The translations under genes and the position numbers were made by a program. Of a stretch of 64,000 nt of DNA, positions 36,645 through 50,660 are shown piece by piece; the stretch's first letter is position 1; every line of letters starts with the position of its first letter. Below the pieces are notes generated by a model. The model worked only from the letters and a program-made list of their open reading frames with translations, had not been told where the DNA came from and did not search any database. Source of the stretch: Embiotoca jacksoni. Lineage: Eukaryota > Chordata > Actinopteri > Embiotocidae. Where the stretch lies: assembly GCA_022577435.1 (NCBI GenBank), contig JAKOON010000012.1:20093799-20157798 (forward strand), in the 5' to 3' direction.

Positions 36645-37735
36645 GTTTACGAACAAATTTCTTTATCAGCAAATGGGATACACTACATGGCCAAAGTGGC
36701 TTCACTTTGTATCTGCAATTACACAGAAAACAGCATTTCAAGTCTCACTTTCTCAGCCTAATGTAAAACAGCATCACAGCGCCACGGCTTAAACTAAGTG
36801 TTTACAAACAAGTTTCATACTCAGACCTATGGCAAATGGGATAAACTACATGAACAAAGTGGTTTCAAGTCACTTTGTGTGGACAATTTCACAGGAAACA
36901 CAATGTTTCAAAAACAGCCTTATCTCAGCGAGAGAAGCTCAAAAACAGCATAAAAATGCATTACAGTGTCACGGCTTAAACTAAGTGTTTACGAACAAGT
37001 GTCATACTCAGAACTTTGGCAAATGGGATAAACTACATGGGCAAAGTGGCTTCAAGTCACTTTCTGTGGACAATTTCACAGGAAACACAATGTTTCAAAA
37101 ACAGCCTTATCTCAGCAAGAGAAGCTCAAAAACAGCATAAAACTGCATTACAGTGCCACGGCTTAAACTAAGTGTTTACGAACAAATTTCTTCATCAGTG
37201 CTATGGCAAATGAGATAAACTACTTGGACAAAGTGGCTTCAAGTCACTTTGTGTGGACAATTTCACAGGAAACACAATGTTTCAAAAACAGCCTTATCTC
37301 AGCGAGAGAAGCTCAAATACAGCATAAAACTGCATTACAGTGCCACGGCTTAAACTAAGTGTTTACGAACAAATTTCTTCATCAGTGCTATGGCAAATGA
37401 GATAAACTACTTGGACAAAGTGGCTTCAAGTCACTTTGTGTGGACAATTTCACAGGAAACACAATGTTTCAAAAACAGCCTTATCTCAGCGAGAGAAGCT
37501 CAAATACAGCATAAAACTGCATTACAGTGCCACGGCTTAAACTAAGTGTTTACGAACAAATTTCATCATCAGAACTATGGCAAATGGGATAAACTACAAG
37601 GACAAAGTGGTGTCACGTCACTTTGTGTGGACAATTTCACAGGAAACACAATGTTTCAAAAACTAGCCTTATCTCAGCGAGAGAAGCTCAAAAACAGCAT
37701 AAAACTGCATTACAGTGCCACGGCTTAAACTAAGT
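36645..37735 (+). repeat. Unit S + 5 L (1091 bp)
   Basis: S 36645 (AAAACAGCATCAC tail); T2 36800; T1-like 36987 (no S before it, CAGCAAGAG); D 37174 and D 37361, both CAGTGCTATGG and apparently identical neighbours; C* 37548 with the extra T at 37664. Confidence 0.92.
36987..37173 (+). repeat. Second T-type monomer in a row
   Basis: A T1-like body (GTGTCATACTCAG, CTTTCTGTGG) with a GTTTACGAAC start follows T2 directly. The same arrangement after T3 occurs at 26942 and 29666. The CpG-retaining start fits recombination near the monomer junction. Confidence 0.82.
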
Positions 37736-38825
37736 GTTTACGAACAAATTTCTTTATCAGCAAATGGGATACACTACATGGCCAAAGTGGCTTCACTTTG
37801 TATCTGCAATTACACAGAAAACAGCATTTCAAGTCTCACTTTCTCAGCCTAATGTAAAACTGCATCACAGCGCCACGGCTTAAACTAAGTGTTTACAAAC
37901 AAGTGTCATACTCAGAACTTTGGCAAATGGGATAAACTACATGGGCAAAGTGGTTTCAAGTCACTTTGTGTGGACAATTTCACAGGAAACACAATGTTTC
38001 AAAAACAGCCTTATCTCAGCGAGAGAAGCTCAAAAACAGCATCAAAATGCATTACAGTGCCACGGCTTAAATTAAGTGTTTACGAACAAATTTCTTCATC
38101 AGTACTATGGCAAATGGGATAAACTACAAGGACAAAGTGGTTTCACGTCACTTTGTGTGGACAATTTCACAGGAAACACAATGTTTCAAAAACAGCCTTA
38201 TCTCAGCGAGAGAAGCTCAAAAACAGCATAAAACTGCATTACAGTGCCATGGCTTAAACTAAGTGTTTACGAACAAATTTCTTCATCAGTATTATGGCAA
38301 ATGAGATAAACTACTTGGACAAAGTGGCTTCAAGTCACTTTGTGTGGACAATTTCACAGGAAACACAATGTTTCAAAAACAGCCTTATCTCAGCGAGAGA
38401 AGCTCAAAAACAGCATAAAAATGCATTACAGTGCCACGGCTTAAATTAAGTGTTTACGAACAAATTTCTTCATCAGTACTATGGCAAATGGGATAAACTA
38501 CAAGGACAAAGTGGTTTCACGTCACTTTGTGTGGACAATTTCACAGGAAACACAATGTTTCAAAAACAGCCTTATCTCAGCGAGAGAAGCTCAAAAACAG
38601 CATAAAAATGCATTACAGTGCCACGGCTTAAACTAAGTGTTTACGAACAAATTTCTTCATCAGAACTATGGCAAATGGGATAAACTACAAGGACAAAGTG
38701 GTTTCACGTCACTTTGTGTGGACAATTTCACAGGAAACACAATGTTTCAAAAACAGCCTTATCTCAGCGAGAGAAGCTCAAAAACAGCATAAAACTGCAT
38801 TACAGTGCCACGGCTTAAACTAAGT
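37736..38825 (+). repeat. Unit S + 5 L (1090 bp)
   Basis: S 37736; T1' 37891 (CAGCATCAAAATGC); C 38078; D 38265; C 38452; C* 38639. Repeats 34278-35367. Confidence 0.92.
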
Positions 38826-40102
38826 GTTTACGAACAAATTTCTTTATCAGCAAATGGGATACACTACATGGCCAAAGTGGCTTCACTTTGTATCTGCAAT
38901 TACACAGAAAACAGCATTTCAAGTCTCACTTTCTCAGCCTAATGTAAAACTGCATCACAGCGCCACGGCTTAAACTAAGTGTTTACAAACAAGTGTCATA
39001 CTCAGAACTTTGGCAAATGGGATAAACTACATGGGCAAAGTGGTTTCAAGTCACTTTGTGTGGACAATTTCACAGGAAACACAATGTTTCAAAAACAGCC
39101 TTATCTCAGCGAGAGAAGCTCAAAAACAGCATCAAAATGCATTACAGTGCCACGGCTTAAATTAAGTGTTTACGAACAAATTTCTTCATCAGTACTATGG
39201 CAAATGGGATAAACTACAAGGACAAAGTGGTTTCACGTCACTTTGTGTGGACAATTTCACAGGAAACACAATGTTTCAAAAACAGCCTTATCTCAGCGAG
39301 AGAAGCTCAAAAACAGCATAAACCTGCATTACAGTGCCACGGCTTAAGCTCATTGTTTACGAACAAATTTTTTCAGACGTACTATGGCAAATGGGATAAA
39401 ATACATGGACAAAGTGGCTTCAAGTCACTTTGTGTGGACAATTTCACAGGAAACACAATGTTTCAAAAACAGCCTTATCTCAGCGAGAGAAGCTCAAAAA
39501 CAGCATAAAACTGCATTACAGTGCCATGGCTTAAACTAAGTGTTTACGAACAAATTTCTTCATCAGTATTATGGCAAATGAGATAAACTACTTGGACAAA
39601 GTGGCTTCAAGTCACTTTGTGTGGACAATTTCACAGGAAACACAATGTTTCAAAAACAGCCTTATCTCAGCGAGAGAAGCTCAAAAACAGCATAAAAATG
39701 CATTACAGTGCCACGGCTTAAATTAAGTGTTTACGAACAAATTTCTTCATCAGTACTATGGCAAATGGGATAAACTACAAGGACAAAGTGGTTTCACGTC
39801 ACTTTGTGTGGACAATTTCACAGGAAACACAATGTTTCAAAAACAGCCTTATCTCAGCGAGAGAAGCTCAAAAACAGCATAAAAATGCATTACAGTGCCA
39901 CGGCTTAAACTAAGTGTTTACGAACAAATTTCTTCATCAGAACTATGGCAAATGGGATAAACTACAAGGACAAAGTGGTTTCACGTCACTTTGTGTGGAC
40001 AATTTCACAGGAAACACAATGTTTCAAAAACAGCCTTATCTCAGCGAGAGAAGCTCAACTACAGCATAAAACTGCATTATAGTGCCACGGCTTAAACTAA
40101 GT
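38826..40102 (+). repeat. Unit S + 6 L (1277 bp)
   Basis: S 38826; T1' 38981; C 39168; Ua 39355; D 39542; C 39729; C* 39916. Repeats 35368-36644 without that copy's two compensating indels. Confidence 0.92.
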
Positions 40103-41754
40103 GTTTACGAACAAATTTCTTTATCAGCAAATGGGATACACTACATGGCCAAAGTGGCTTCACTTTGTATCTGCAATTACACAGAAAACAGCATTTCAAG
40201 TCTCACTTTCTCAGCCTAATGTAAAACAGCATCACAGCGCCACGGCTTAAACTAAGTGTTTACAAACAAGTGTCATACTCAGAACTTTGGCAAATGGGAT
40301 AAACTACATGGGCAAAGTGGTTTCAAGTCACTTTGTGTGGACAATTTCACAGGAAACACAATGTTTCAAAAACAGCCTTATCTCAGCGAGAGAAGCTCAA
40401 AAACAGCATAAAAATGCATTTCAGTGCCACGGCTTAAATTAAGTGTTTACGAACAAATTTCTTCATCAGTACTATGGCAAATGGGATAAACTACAAGGAC
40501 AAAGTGGTTTCACGTCACTTTGTGTGGACAATTTCACAGGAAACACAATGTTTCAAAAACAGCCTTATCTCAGCGAGAGAAGCTCAAAAACAGCATAAAA
40601 ATGCATTACAGTGCCACGGCTTAAATTAAGTGTTTACGAACCAATTTCTTCATCAGTACTATGGCAAATGGGATAAACTACTTGGACAAAGTGGTTTCAC
40701 GTTCACTTTGTGTGGACAATTTCACAGGAAACACAATGTTTCAAAAACAGCCTTATCTCAGCGAGAGAAGCTCAAAAACAGCATAAAACTGCATTACAGT
40801 GCCACGGCTTAAACTAAGTGTTTACGAACAAATTTCTTCATCAGTGCTATAGCAAATGAGATAAACTACTTGGACAAAGTGGCTTCAAGTCACTTTGTGT
40901 GGACAATTTCACAGGAAACACAATGTTTCAAAAACAGCCTTATCTCAGCGAGAGAAGCTCAAATACAGCATAAAACTGCATTACAGTGCCACGGCTTAAA
41001 TTAAGTGTTTACGAACAAATTTCTTCATCAGTACTATGGCAAATGGGATAAACTACAAGGACAAAGTGGTTTCACGTCACTTTGTGTGGACAATTTCACA
41101 GGAAACACAATGTTTCAAAAACAGCCTTATCTCAGCCAGAGAAGCTCAAAAACAGCATAAACCTGCATTACAGTGCCACGGCTTAAATTAAGTGTTTACG
41201 AACAAATTTCTTCATCAGTACTATGGCAAATGGGATAAACTACAAGGACAAAGTGGTTTCACGTCACTTTGTGTGGACAATTTCACAGGAAACACAATGT
41301 TTCAAAAACAGCCTTATCTCAGCGAGAGAAGCTCAAAAACAGCATAAACCTGCATTACAGTGCCACGGCTTAAGCTAATTGTTTACGAACAAATTTTTTC
41401 AGACGTACTATGGCAAATGAGATAAACTACTTGGACAAAGTGGTTTCAAGTCACTTTGTGTGGACAATTTCACAGGAAACACAATGTTTCAAAAACAGCC
41501 TTATCTCAGTGAGAGAAGCTCAAAAACAGCATAAAAATGCATTACAGTGCCACGGCTTAAATTAAGTGTTTACGAACAAATTTCTTCATCAGTACTATGG
41601 CAAATGGGATAAACTACAAGGACAAAGTGGTTTCACGTCACTTTGTGTGGACAATTTCACAGGAAACACAATGTTTCAAAAACAGCCTTATCTCAGCGAG
41701 AGAAGCTCAAATACAGCATAAAACTGCATTACAGTGCCACGGCTTAAACTAAGT
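40103..41754 (+). repeat. Unit S + 8 L (1652 bp)
   Basis: S 40103 has the AAAACAGCATCAC tail that elsewhere precedes T2, but T1' follows at 40258. Then C 40445; C/D 40632 with an extra T (CACGTTCAC); D 40820 (CTATAGC); C 41007 (CAGCCAGAG); C 41194; U/D 41381; C 41568. Confidence 0.92.
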
Positions 41755-42844
41755 GTTTACGAACAAATTTCTTCATCAGCAAATGGGATACACTACATGG
41801 CCAAAGTGGCTTCACTTTGTATCTGCAATTACACAGAAAACAGCATTTCAAGTCTCACTTTCTCAGCCTAATGTAAAACTGCATCACAGCTTCACGGCTT
41901 AAACTAAGTGTTTACAAACAAGTTTCATACTCAGAACTTTGGCAAATGGGATACACTACATGGGCAAAGCGGTTTCAAGTCACTTTGTGTGGACAATTTC
42001 ACAGGAAACACAATGTTTCAAAAAAAGCCTTATCTCAGCGAGAAAAGCTCAAAAACAGCATAAAAATGCATTACAGTGTCACGGCTTAAATTAAGTGTTT
42101 ACGAACAAATTTCTTCATCAGTACTATGGCAAATGGGATAAACTACAAGGACAAAGTGGTTTCACGTCACTTTGTGTGGACAATTTCACAGGAAACACAA
42201 TGTTTCAAAAACAGCCTTATCTCAGAGAGAGAAGCTCAAATACAGCATAAAACTGCATTACAGTGCCACGGCTTAAACTAAGTGTTTACGAACAAATTTC
42301 ATCATCAGAACTATGGCAAATGGGATAAACTACAAGGACAAAGTGGTGTCACGTCACTTTGTGTGGACAATTTCACAGGAAACACAATGTTTCAAAAACA
42401 GCCTTATCTCAGCGAGAGAAGCTCAAAAACAGCATAAACCTGCATTACACTGCCATGGCTTAAGCTCATTGTTTACGAACAAATTTTTTCAGACGTACTA
42501 TGGCAAATGGGATAAAATACATGGACAAAGTGGCTTCAAGTCACTTTGTGTGGACAATTTCACAGGAAACACAATGTTTCAAAAACAGCCTTATTTCAGC
42601 GAGAGAAGCTCAAAAACAGCATAAAACTGCATTACAGTGCCATGGCTTAAACTAAGTGTTTACGAACAAATTTCTTCATCAGTACTATGGCAAATGAGAT
42701 AAACTACTTGGACAAAGTGGCTTCAAGTCACTTTGTGTGGACAATTTCACAGGAAACACAATGTTTCAAAAACAGCCTTATCTCAGCGAGAGAAGCTCAA
42801 ATACAGCATAAAACTGCATTACAGTGCCACGGCTTAAACTAAGT
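41755..42844 (+). repeat. Unit S + 5 L (1090 bp)
   Basis: S 41755 (AGCTTCACGG variant); T3 41910 (GAGAAAAGC); C 42097 (CAGAGAGAG); C* 42284 (CATTACACTGCCATGG); Ua 42471 (CTTATTTCAGC); D 42658. Confidence 0.92.
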
Positions 42845-43560
42845 GTTTACGAACAAATTTCTTCATCAGCAAATGGGATACACTACATGGCCAAAGTGGC
42901 TTCACTTTGTATCTGCAATTACACAGAAAACAGCATTTCAAGTCTCACTTTCTCAGCCTAATGTAAAACTGCATCACAGCTCCACGGCTTTAACTAAGTG
43001 TTTACAAACAAGTTTCATACTCAGAACTTTGGCAAATGGGATACACTACATGGGCAAAGCGGTTTCAAGTCACTTTGTGTGGACAATTTCACAGGAAACA
43101 CAATGTTTCAAAAAAAGCCTTATCTCAGCGAGAGAAGCTCAAAAACAGCATAAAAATGCATTACAGTGTCACGGCTTAAATTAAGTGTTTACGAACAAAT
43201 TTCTTCATCAGTACTATGGCAAATGGGATAAACTACAAGGACAAAGTGGTTTCACGTCACTTTGTGTGGACAATTTCACAGGAAACACAATGTTTCAAAA
43301 ACAGCCTTATCTCAGCGAGAGAAGCTCAAAAATAGCATAAAACTGCATTACAGTGCCACGGCTTAAGCTAAGTGTTTACGAACAAATTTTTTCAGACGTA
43401 CTATGGCAAATGGTATAAAATACATGGACAAAGTGGCTTCAAGTCACTTTGTGTGGACAATTTCACAGGAAACACAATGTTTCAAAAACAGCCTTATCTC
43501 AGCGAGAGAAGCTCAAATACAGCATAAAACTGCATTACAGTGCCACGGCTTAAACTAAGT
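42845..43560 (+). repeat. Unit S + 3 L (716 bp)
   Basis: S 42845, in which GGCTTAAA became GGCTTTAA, opening a chance 113-codon frame; T3 43000; C 43187 (AAAAATAGC); Uv 43374. Confidence 0.92.
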
Positions 43561-45397
43561 GTTTACGAACAAATTTCTTTATCAGCAAATGGGATACACT
43601 ACATGGCCAAAGTGGCTTCACTTTGTATCTGCAATTACACAGAAAACAGCATTTCAAGTCTCACTTTCTCAGCCTAATGTAAAACTGCATCACAGCGCCA
43701 CGGCTTAAACTAAGTGTTTACAAACAAGTGTCATACTCAGAACTTTGGCAAATGGGATAAACTACATGGGCAAAGTGGTTTCAAGTCACTTTGTGTGGAC
43801 AATTTCACAGGAAACACAATGTTTCAAAACAGCCTTATCTCAGCGAGAGAAGCTCAAAAACAGCATAAAACTGCATTACAGTGCCACGGCTTAAGCTAAT
43901 TGTTTACGAACAAATTTTTTCAGACGTACTATGGCAAATGGGATAAAAGACATGGACAAAGTGGCTTCAAGTCACTTTGTGTGGACAATTTCACAGGAAA
44001 CACAATGTTTCAAAAACAGCCTTATCTCAGCGAGAGAACCTCAACTACAGCATAAAACTGCATTATAGTGCCACGGCTTAAACTAAGTGTTTACAAACAA
44101 GTGTCATACTCAGAACATTGGCAAATGGGATAAACTACATGGGCAAAGTGGCTTCAAGTCACTTTCTGTGGACAATTTCACAGGAAACACAATGTTTCAA
44201 AAACAGCCTTATCTCAGCGAGAGAAGCTCAAAAACAGCATAAAAATGCATTACAGTGCCACGGCTTAAATTAAGTGTTTACGAACAAATTTCTTCATCAG
44301 TACTATGGCAAATGGGATAAACTACAAGGACAAAGTGGTTTCACGTCACTTTGTGTGGACAATTTCACAGGAAACACAATGTTTCAAAAACAGCCTTATC
44401 TCAGCGAGAGAAGCTCAAAAACAGCATAAAACTGCATTACAGTTCCACGGCTTAAACTAAGTGTTTACGAACAAATTTCTTCATCAGTACTATGGCAAAT
44501 GACATAAACTACTTGGACAAAGTGGCTTCAAGTCACTTTGTGTGGACAATTTCACAGGAAACACAATGTTTCAAAAACAGCCTTATCTCAGCGAGAGAAG
44601 CTCAAATACAGCATAAAACTGCATTACAGTGCCACGGCTTAAATTAAGTGTTTACGAACAAATTTCTTCATCAGTACTATGGCAAATGGGATAAACTACA
44701 AGGACAAAGTGGTTTCACGTCACTTTGTGTGGACAATTTCACAGGAAACACAATGTTTCAAAAACAGCCTTATCTCAGCGAGAGAAGCTCAAAAACAGCA
44801 TAAAAATGCATTACAGTGCCACGGCTTAAATTAAGTGTTTACGAACAAATTTCTTCATCAGTACTATGGCAAATGGGATAAACTACAAGGACAAAGTGGT
44901 TTCACGTCACTTTGTGTGGACAATTTCACAGGAAACACAATGTTTCAAAACAGCCTTATCTCAGAGAGAGAAGCTCAAATACAGCATAAAACTGCATTAC
45001 AGTGCCACGGCTTAAACTAAGTGTTTACGAACAAATTTCATCATCAGAACTATGGCAAATGGGATAAACTACAAGGACAAAGTGGTTTCACGTCACTTTG
45101 TGTGGACAATTTCACAGGAAACACAATGTTTCAAAAACAGCCTTATCTCAGAGAGAGAAGCTCAAATACAGCATAAAACTGCATGACAGTGCCACGGCTT
45201 AAACTAAGTGTTTACGAACAAATTTCATCATCAGAACTATGGCAAATGGGATAAACTACAAGGACAAAGTGGTGTCACGTCACTTTGTGTGGACAATTTC
45301 ACAGGAAACACAATGTTTCAAAAACTAGCCTTATCTCAGCGAGAGAAGCTCAAAAACAGCATAAAACTGCATTACAGTGCCACGGCTTAAACTAAGT
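43561..45397 (+). repeat. Unit S + 9 L (1837 bp)
   Basis: S 43561; T1' 43716 (1 bp short); Ug 43902 (GAGAACCTCAAC); T1 44089 without S before it (CAGAACATTGG); C 44276; D* 44463; C 44650; C 44837 (1 bp short); C* 45023 (GCATGACAG); C* 45210 with the extra T at 45326. Confidence 0.92.
44089..44275 (+). repeat. T1 monomer without preceding S
   Basis: A GTTTACAAAC head directly follows a Ug tail (CATTATAGTGCCACGG). Equivalent sites are 51906, 58975 and 61154. It looks like an S lost by recombination between the shared GCCACGGCTTAAACTAAG of the Ug tail and the S tail. Confidence 0.85.
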
Positions 45398-46674
45398 GTT
45401 TACGAACAAATTTCTTCATCAGCAAATGGGATACACTACATGGCCAAAGTGGCTTCACTTTGTATCTGCAATTACACAGAAAACAGCATTTCAAGTCTCA
45501 CTTTCTCAGCCTAATGTAAAACTGCATCACAGCGCCACGGCTTAAACTAAGTGTTTACAAACAAGTGTCATACTCAGAACTTTGGCAAATGGGATAAACT
45601 ACATGGGCAAAGTGGTTTCAAGTCACTTTGTGTGGACAATTTCACAGGAAACACAATGTTTCAAAAACAGCCTTATCTCAGCGAGAGAAGCTCAAAAACA
45701 GCATAAAAATGCATTACAGTGCCACGGCTTAAATTAAGTGTTTACGAACAAATTTCTTCATCAGTACTATGGCAAATGGGATAAACTACAAGGACAAAGT
45801 GGTTTCACGTCACTTTGTGTGGACAATTTCACAGGAAACACAATGTTTCAAAAACAGCCTTATCTCAGCGAGAGAAGCTCAAAAACAGCATAAACCTGCA
45901 TTACAGTGCCACGGCTTAAGCTCATTGTTTACGAACAAATTTTTTCAGACGTACTATGGCAAATGGGATAAAATACATGGACAAAGTGGCTTCAAGTCAC
46001 TTTGTGTGGACAATTTCACAGGAAACACAATGTTTCAAAAACAGCCTTATCTCAGCGAGAGAAGCTCAAAAACAGCATAAAACTGCATTACAGTGCCATG
46101 GCTTAAACTAAGTGTTTACGAACAAATTTCTTCATCAGTATTATGGCAAATGAGATAAACTACTTGGACAAAGTGGCTTCAAGTCACTTTGTGTGGACAA
46201 TTTCACAGGAAACACAATGTTTCAAAAACAGCCTTATCTCAGCGAGAGAAGCTCAAAAACAGCATAAAAATGCATTACAGTGCCACGGCTTAAATTAAGT
46301 GTTTACGAACAAATTTCTTCATCAGTACTATGGCAAATGGGATAAACTACAAGGACAAAGTGGTTTCACGTCACTTTGTGTGGACAATTTCACAGGAAAC
46401 ACAATGTTTCAAAAACAGCCTTATCTCAGCGAGAGAAGCTCAAAAACAGCATAAAAATGCATTACAGTGCCACGGCTTAAACTAAGTGTTTACGAACAAA
46501 TTTCTTCATCAGAACTATGGCAAATGGGATAAACTACAAGGACAAAGTGGTTTCACGTCACTTTGTGTGGACAATTTCACAGGAAACACAATGTTTCAAA
46601 AACAGCCTTATCTCAGCGAGAGAAGCTCAACTACAGCATAAAACTGCATTATAGTGCCACGGCTTAAACTAAGT
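45398..46674 (+). repeat. Unit S + 6 L (1277 bp)
   Basis: S 45398; T1' 45553; C 45740; Ua 45927; D 46114; C 46301; C* 46488. Similar in order to 38826-40102. Confidence 0.92.
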
Positions 46675-47390
46675 GTTTACGAACAAATTTCTTTATCAGC
46701 AAATGGGATACACTACATGGCCAAAGTGGCTTCACTTTGTATCTGCAATTACACAGAAAACAGCATTTCAAGTCTCACTTTCTCAGCCTAATGTAAAACA
46801 GCATCACAGCGCCACGGCTTAAACTAAGTGTTTACAAACAAGTTTCATACTCAGACCTATGGCAAATGGGATAAACTACATGAACAAAGTGGTTTCAAGT
46901 CACTTTGTGTGGACAATTTCACAGGAAACACAATGTTTCAAAAACAGCCTTATCTCAGCGAGAGAAGCTCAAAAACAGCATAAAACTGCATTACAGTGCC
47001 ACGGCTTAAGCTCATTGTTTACGAACAAATTTCTTCATCAGTACTATGGCAAATGGGATAAACTACAAGGACAAAGTGGTTTCACGTCACTTTGTGTGGA
47101 CAATTTCACAGGAAACACAATGTTTCAAAAACAGCCTTATCTCAGCGAGAGAAGCTCAAAAACAGCATAAAAATGCATTACAGTGCCACGGCTTAAACTA
47201 AGTGTTTACGAACAAATTTCTTCATCAGAACTATGGCAAATGGGATAAACTACAAGGACAAAGTGGTTTCACGTCACTTTGTGTGGACAATTTCACAGGA
47301 AACACAATGTTTCAAAAACAGCCTTATCTCAGCGAGAGAAGCTCAACTACAGCATAAAACTGCATTATAGTGCCACGGCTTAAACTAAGT
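46675..47390 (+). repeat. Unit S + 3 L (716 bp)
   Basis: S 46675 (AAAACAGCATCAC tail); T2 46830, ending GCTTAAGCTCATTG; C 47017; C* 47204. CTTAAG is here followed by a C head rather than the usual U head, a sign of recombination close to the monomer junction. Confidence 0.92.
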
Positions 47391-47919
47391 GTTTACGAAC
47401 AAATTTCTTTATCAGCAAATGGGATACACTACATGGCCAAAGTGGCTTCACTTTGTATCTGCAATTACACAGAAAACAGCATTTCAAGTCTCACTTTCTC
47501 AGCCTAATGTAAAACAGCATCACAGCGCCACGGCTTAAACTAAGTGTTTACAAACAAGTTTCAGACTCAGACCTATGGCAAATGGGATAAACTACATGAA
47601 CAAAGTGGTTTCAAGTCACTTTGTGTGGACAATTTCACAGGAAACACAATGTTTCAAAAACAGCCTTATCTCAGCGAGAGAAGCTCAAAAACAGCATAAA
47701 ACTGCATTACAGTGCCACGGCTTAAACTAAGTGTTTACGAACAAATTTCTTCATCAGTACTATGGCAAATGAGATAAACTACTTGGACAAAGTGGCTTCA
47801 AGTCACTTTGTGTGGACAATTTCACAGGAAACACAATGTTTCAAAAACAGCCTTATCTCAGCGAGAGAAGCTCAAATACAGCATAAAACTGCATTACAGT
47901 GCCACGGCTTAAACTAAGT
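47391..47919 (+). repeat. Unit S + 2 L (529 bp)
   Basis: S 47391; T2 47546 (TTTCAGACTCAGACC variant); D 47733. Confidence 0.92.
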
Positions 47920-49570
47920 GTTTACGAACAAATTTCTTTATCAGCAAATGGGATACACTACATGGCCAAAGTGGCTTCACTTTGTATCTGCAATTACACA
48001 GAAAACAGCATTTCAAGTCTCACTTTCTCAGCCTAATGTAAAACTGCATCACAGCGCCACGGCTTAAACTAAGTGTTTACAAACAAGTGTCATACTCAGA
48101 ACTTTGGCAAATGGGATAAACTACATGGGCAAAGTGGTTTCAAGTCACTTTGTGTGGACAATTTCACAGGAAACACAATGTTTCAAAAACAGCCTTATCT
48201 CAGCGAGAGAAGCTCAAAAACAGCATAAAAATGCATTACAGTGCCACGGCTTAAATTAAGTGTTTACGAACAAATTTCTTCATCAGTACTATGGCAAATG
48301 GGATAAACTACAAGGACAAAGTGGTTTCACGTCACTTTGTGTGGACAATTTCACAGGAAACACGATGTTTCAAAAACAGCCTTATCTCAGCGAGAGAAGC
48401 TCAAATACAGCATAAAACTGCATTACAGTGCCACGGCTTAAGCTAATTGTTTACGAACAAATTTTTTCAGACGTACTATGGCAAATGGGATAAAAGACAT
48501 GGACAAAGTGGCTTCAAGTCACTTTGTGTGGACAATTTCACAGGAAACACAATGTTTCAAAAACAGCCTTATCTCAGCGAGAGAACCTCAACTACAGCAT
48601 AAAACTGCATTATAGTGCCACGGCTTAAACTAAGTGTTTACGAATAAATTTCTTCATCAGTACTATGGCAAATGAGATAAACTACTTGGACAAAGTGGCT
48701 TCAAGTCACTTTGTGTGGACAATTTCACAGGAAACACGATGTTTCAAAAACAGCCTTATCTCAGCGAGAGAAGCTCAAATACAGCATAAAACTGCATTAC
48801 AGTGCCACGGCTTAAACTAAGTGTTTACGAACAAATTTCTTCATCAGTACTATGGCAAATGACATAAACTACTTGGACAAAGTGGCTTCAAGTCACTTTG
48901 TGTGGACAATTTCACAGGAAACACAATGTTTCAAAAACAGCCTTATCTCAGCGAGAGAAGCTCAAATACAGCATAAAACTGCATTACAGTGCCACGGCTT
49001 AAATTAAGTGTTTACGAACAAATTTCTTCATCAGTACTATGGCAAATGGGATAAACTACAAGGACAAAGTGGTTTCACGTCACTTTGTGTGGACAATTTC
49101 ACAGGAAACACAATGTTTCAAAAACAGCCTTATCTCAGCGAGAGAAGCTCAAAAACAGCATAAACCTACATTACAGTGCCACGGCTTAAATTAAGTGTTT
49201 ACGAACAAATTTCTTCATCAGTACTATGGCAAATGGGATAAACTACAAGGACAAAGTGGTTTCACGTCACTTTGTGTGGACAATTTCACAGGAAACACAA
49301 TGTTTCAAAAACAGCCTTATCTCAGCGAGAGAAGCTCAAAAACAGCATAAACCTGCATTACAGTGCCACGGCTTAAGCTCATTGTTTACGAACAAATTTT
49401 TTCAGACGTACTATGGCAAATGGGATAAAATACATGGACAAAGTGGCTTCAAGTCACTTTGTGTGGACAATTTCACAGGAAACACAATGTTTCAAAAACA
49501 GCCTTATCTCAGCGAGAGAAGCTCAACTACAGCATAAAACTGCATTATAGTGCCACGGCTTAAACTAAGT
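47920..49570 (+). repeat. Unit S + 8 L (1651 bp)
   Basis: S 47920; T1' 48075; C 48262 (AACACGATG); Ug 48449 (GAGAACCTC); D 48636 (ACGAATAAATTTC, AACACGATG); D* 48823; C 49010 (AACCTACATT); C 49197; Ua 49384. The first 529 bp are missing from the corresponding place in the downstream copy. Confidence 0.92.
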
Positions 49571-50660
49571 GTTTACGAACAAATTTCTTCATCAGCAAAT
49601 GGGATACACTACATGGCCAAAGTGGCTTCACTTTGTATCTGCAATTACACAGAAAACAGCATTTCAAGTCTCACTTTCTCAGCCTAATGTAAAACTGCAT
49701 CACAGCTCCACGGCTTAAACTAAGTGTTTACAAACAAGTTTCATACTCAGAACTTTGGCAAATGGGATACACTACATGGGCAAAGCGGTTTCAAGTCACT
49801 TTGTGTGGACAATTTCACAGGAAACACAATGTTTCAAAAAAAGCCTTATCTCAGCGAGAAAAGCTCAAAAACAGCATAAAAATGCATTACAGTGTCACGG
49901 CTTAAATTAAGTGTTTACGAACAAATTTCTTCATCAGTACTATGGCAAATGGGATAAACTACAAGGACAAAGTGGTTTCACGTCACTTTGTGTGGACAAT
50001 TTCACAGGAAACACAATGTTTCAAAAACAGCCTTATCTCAGAGAGAGAAGCTCAAATACAGCATAAAACTGCATTACAGTGCCACGGCTTAAACTAAGTG
50101 TTTACGAACAAATTTCATCATCAGAACTATGGCAAATGGGATAAACTACAAGGACAAAGTGGTGTCACGTCACTTTGTGTGGACAATTTCACAGGAAACA
50201 CAATGTTTCAAAAACAGCCTTATCTCAGCGAGAGAAGCTCAAAAACAGCATAAACCTGCATTACACTGCCATGGCTTAAGCTCATTGTTTACGAACAAAT
50301 TTTTTCAGACGTACTATGGCAAATGGGATAAAATACATGGACAAAGTGGCTTCAAGTCACTTTGTGTGGACAATTTCACAGGAAACACAATGTTTCAAAA
50401 ACAGCCTTATTTCAGCGAGAGAAGCTCAAAAACAGCATAAAACTGCATTACAGTGCCATGGCTTAAACTAAGTGTTTACGAACAAATTTCTTCATCAGTA
50501 CTATGGCAAATGAGATAAACTACTTGGACAAAGTGGCTTCAAGTCACTTTGTGTGGACAATTTCACAGGAAACACAATGTTTCAAAAACAGCCTTATCTC
50601 AGCGAGAGAAGCTCAAATACAGCATAAAACTGCATTACAGTGCCACGGCTTAAACTAAGT
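49571..50660 (+). repeat. Unit S + 5 L (1090 bp)
   Basis: S 49571; T3 49726 (GAGAAAAGC); C 49913; C* 50100; Ua 50287 (CTTATTTCAGC); D 50474. Repeats 41755-42844, sharing its private GAGAAAAGC and TTATTTCAGC. Confidence 0.92.

Larger units (their letters stand above)
34090..40257 (+). repeat. 3458-bp tandem duplication (2 copies)
   Basis: About 34090-36799 is repeated at about 37548-40257: S spacings of 1090 and 1277 bp, CAGCATCAAAATGC in T1', CAGTATTATGG and the extra T of AAACTAGCC all recur at +3458. The right copy ends between the S 40103 tail (T2-type) and the T1' head at 40258. Confidence 0.91.
29853..42650 (+). repeat. 10.78-kb spaced duplication
   Basis: The series C/D 29853 to Ua 31691, including C with CAGCCAGAG, U/D, S 30975, T3, CAGAGAGAG and CATTACACTGCCATGG, recurs from 40632 to about 42650 at an offset of 10779-10780 bp. 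The copies part at 31878, where a Ua/T3 fusion stands in the left copy and D in the right. Confidence 0.88.
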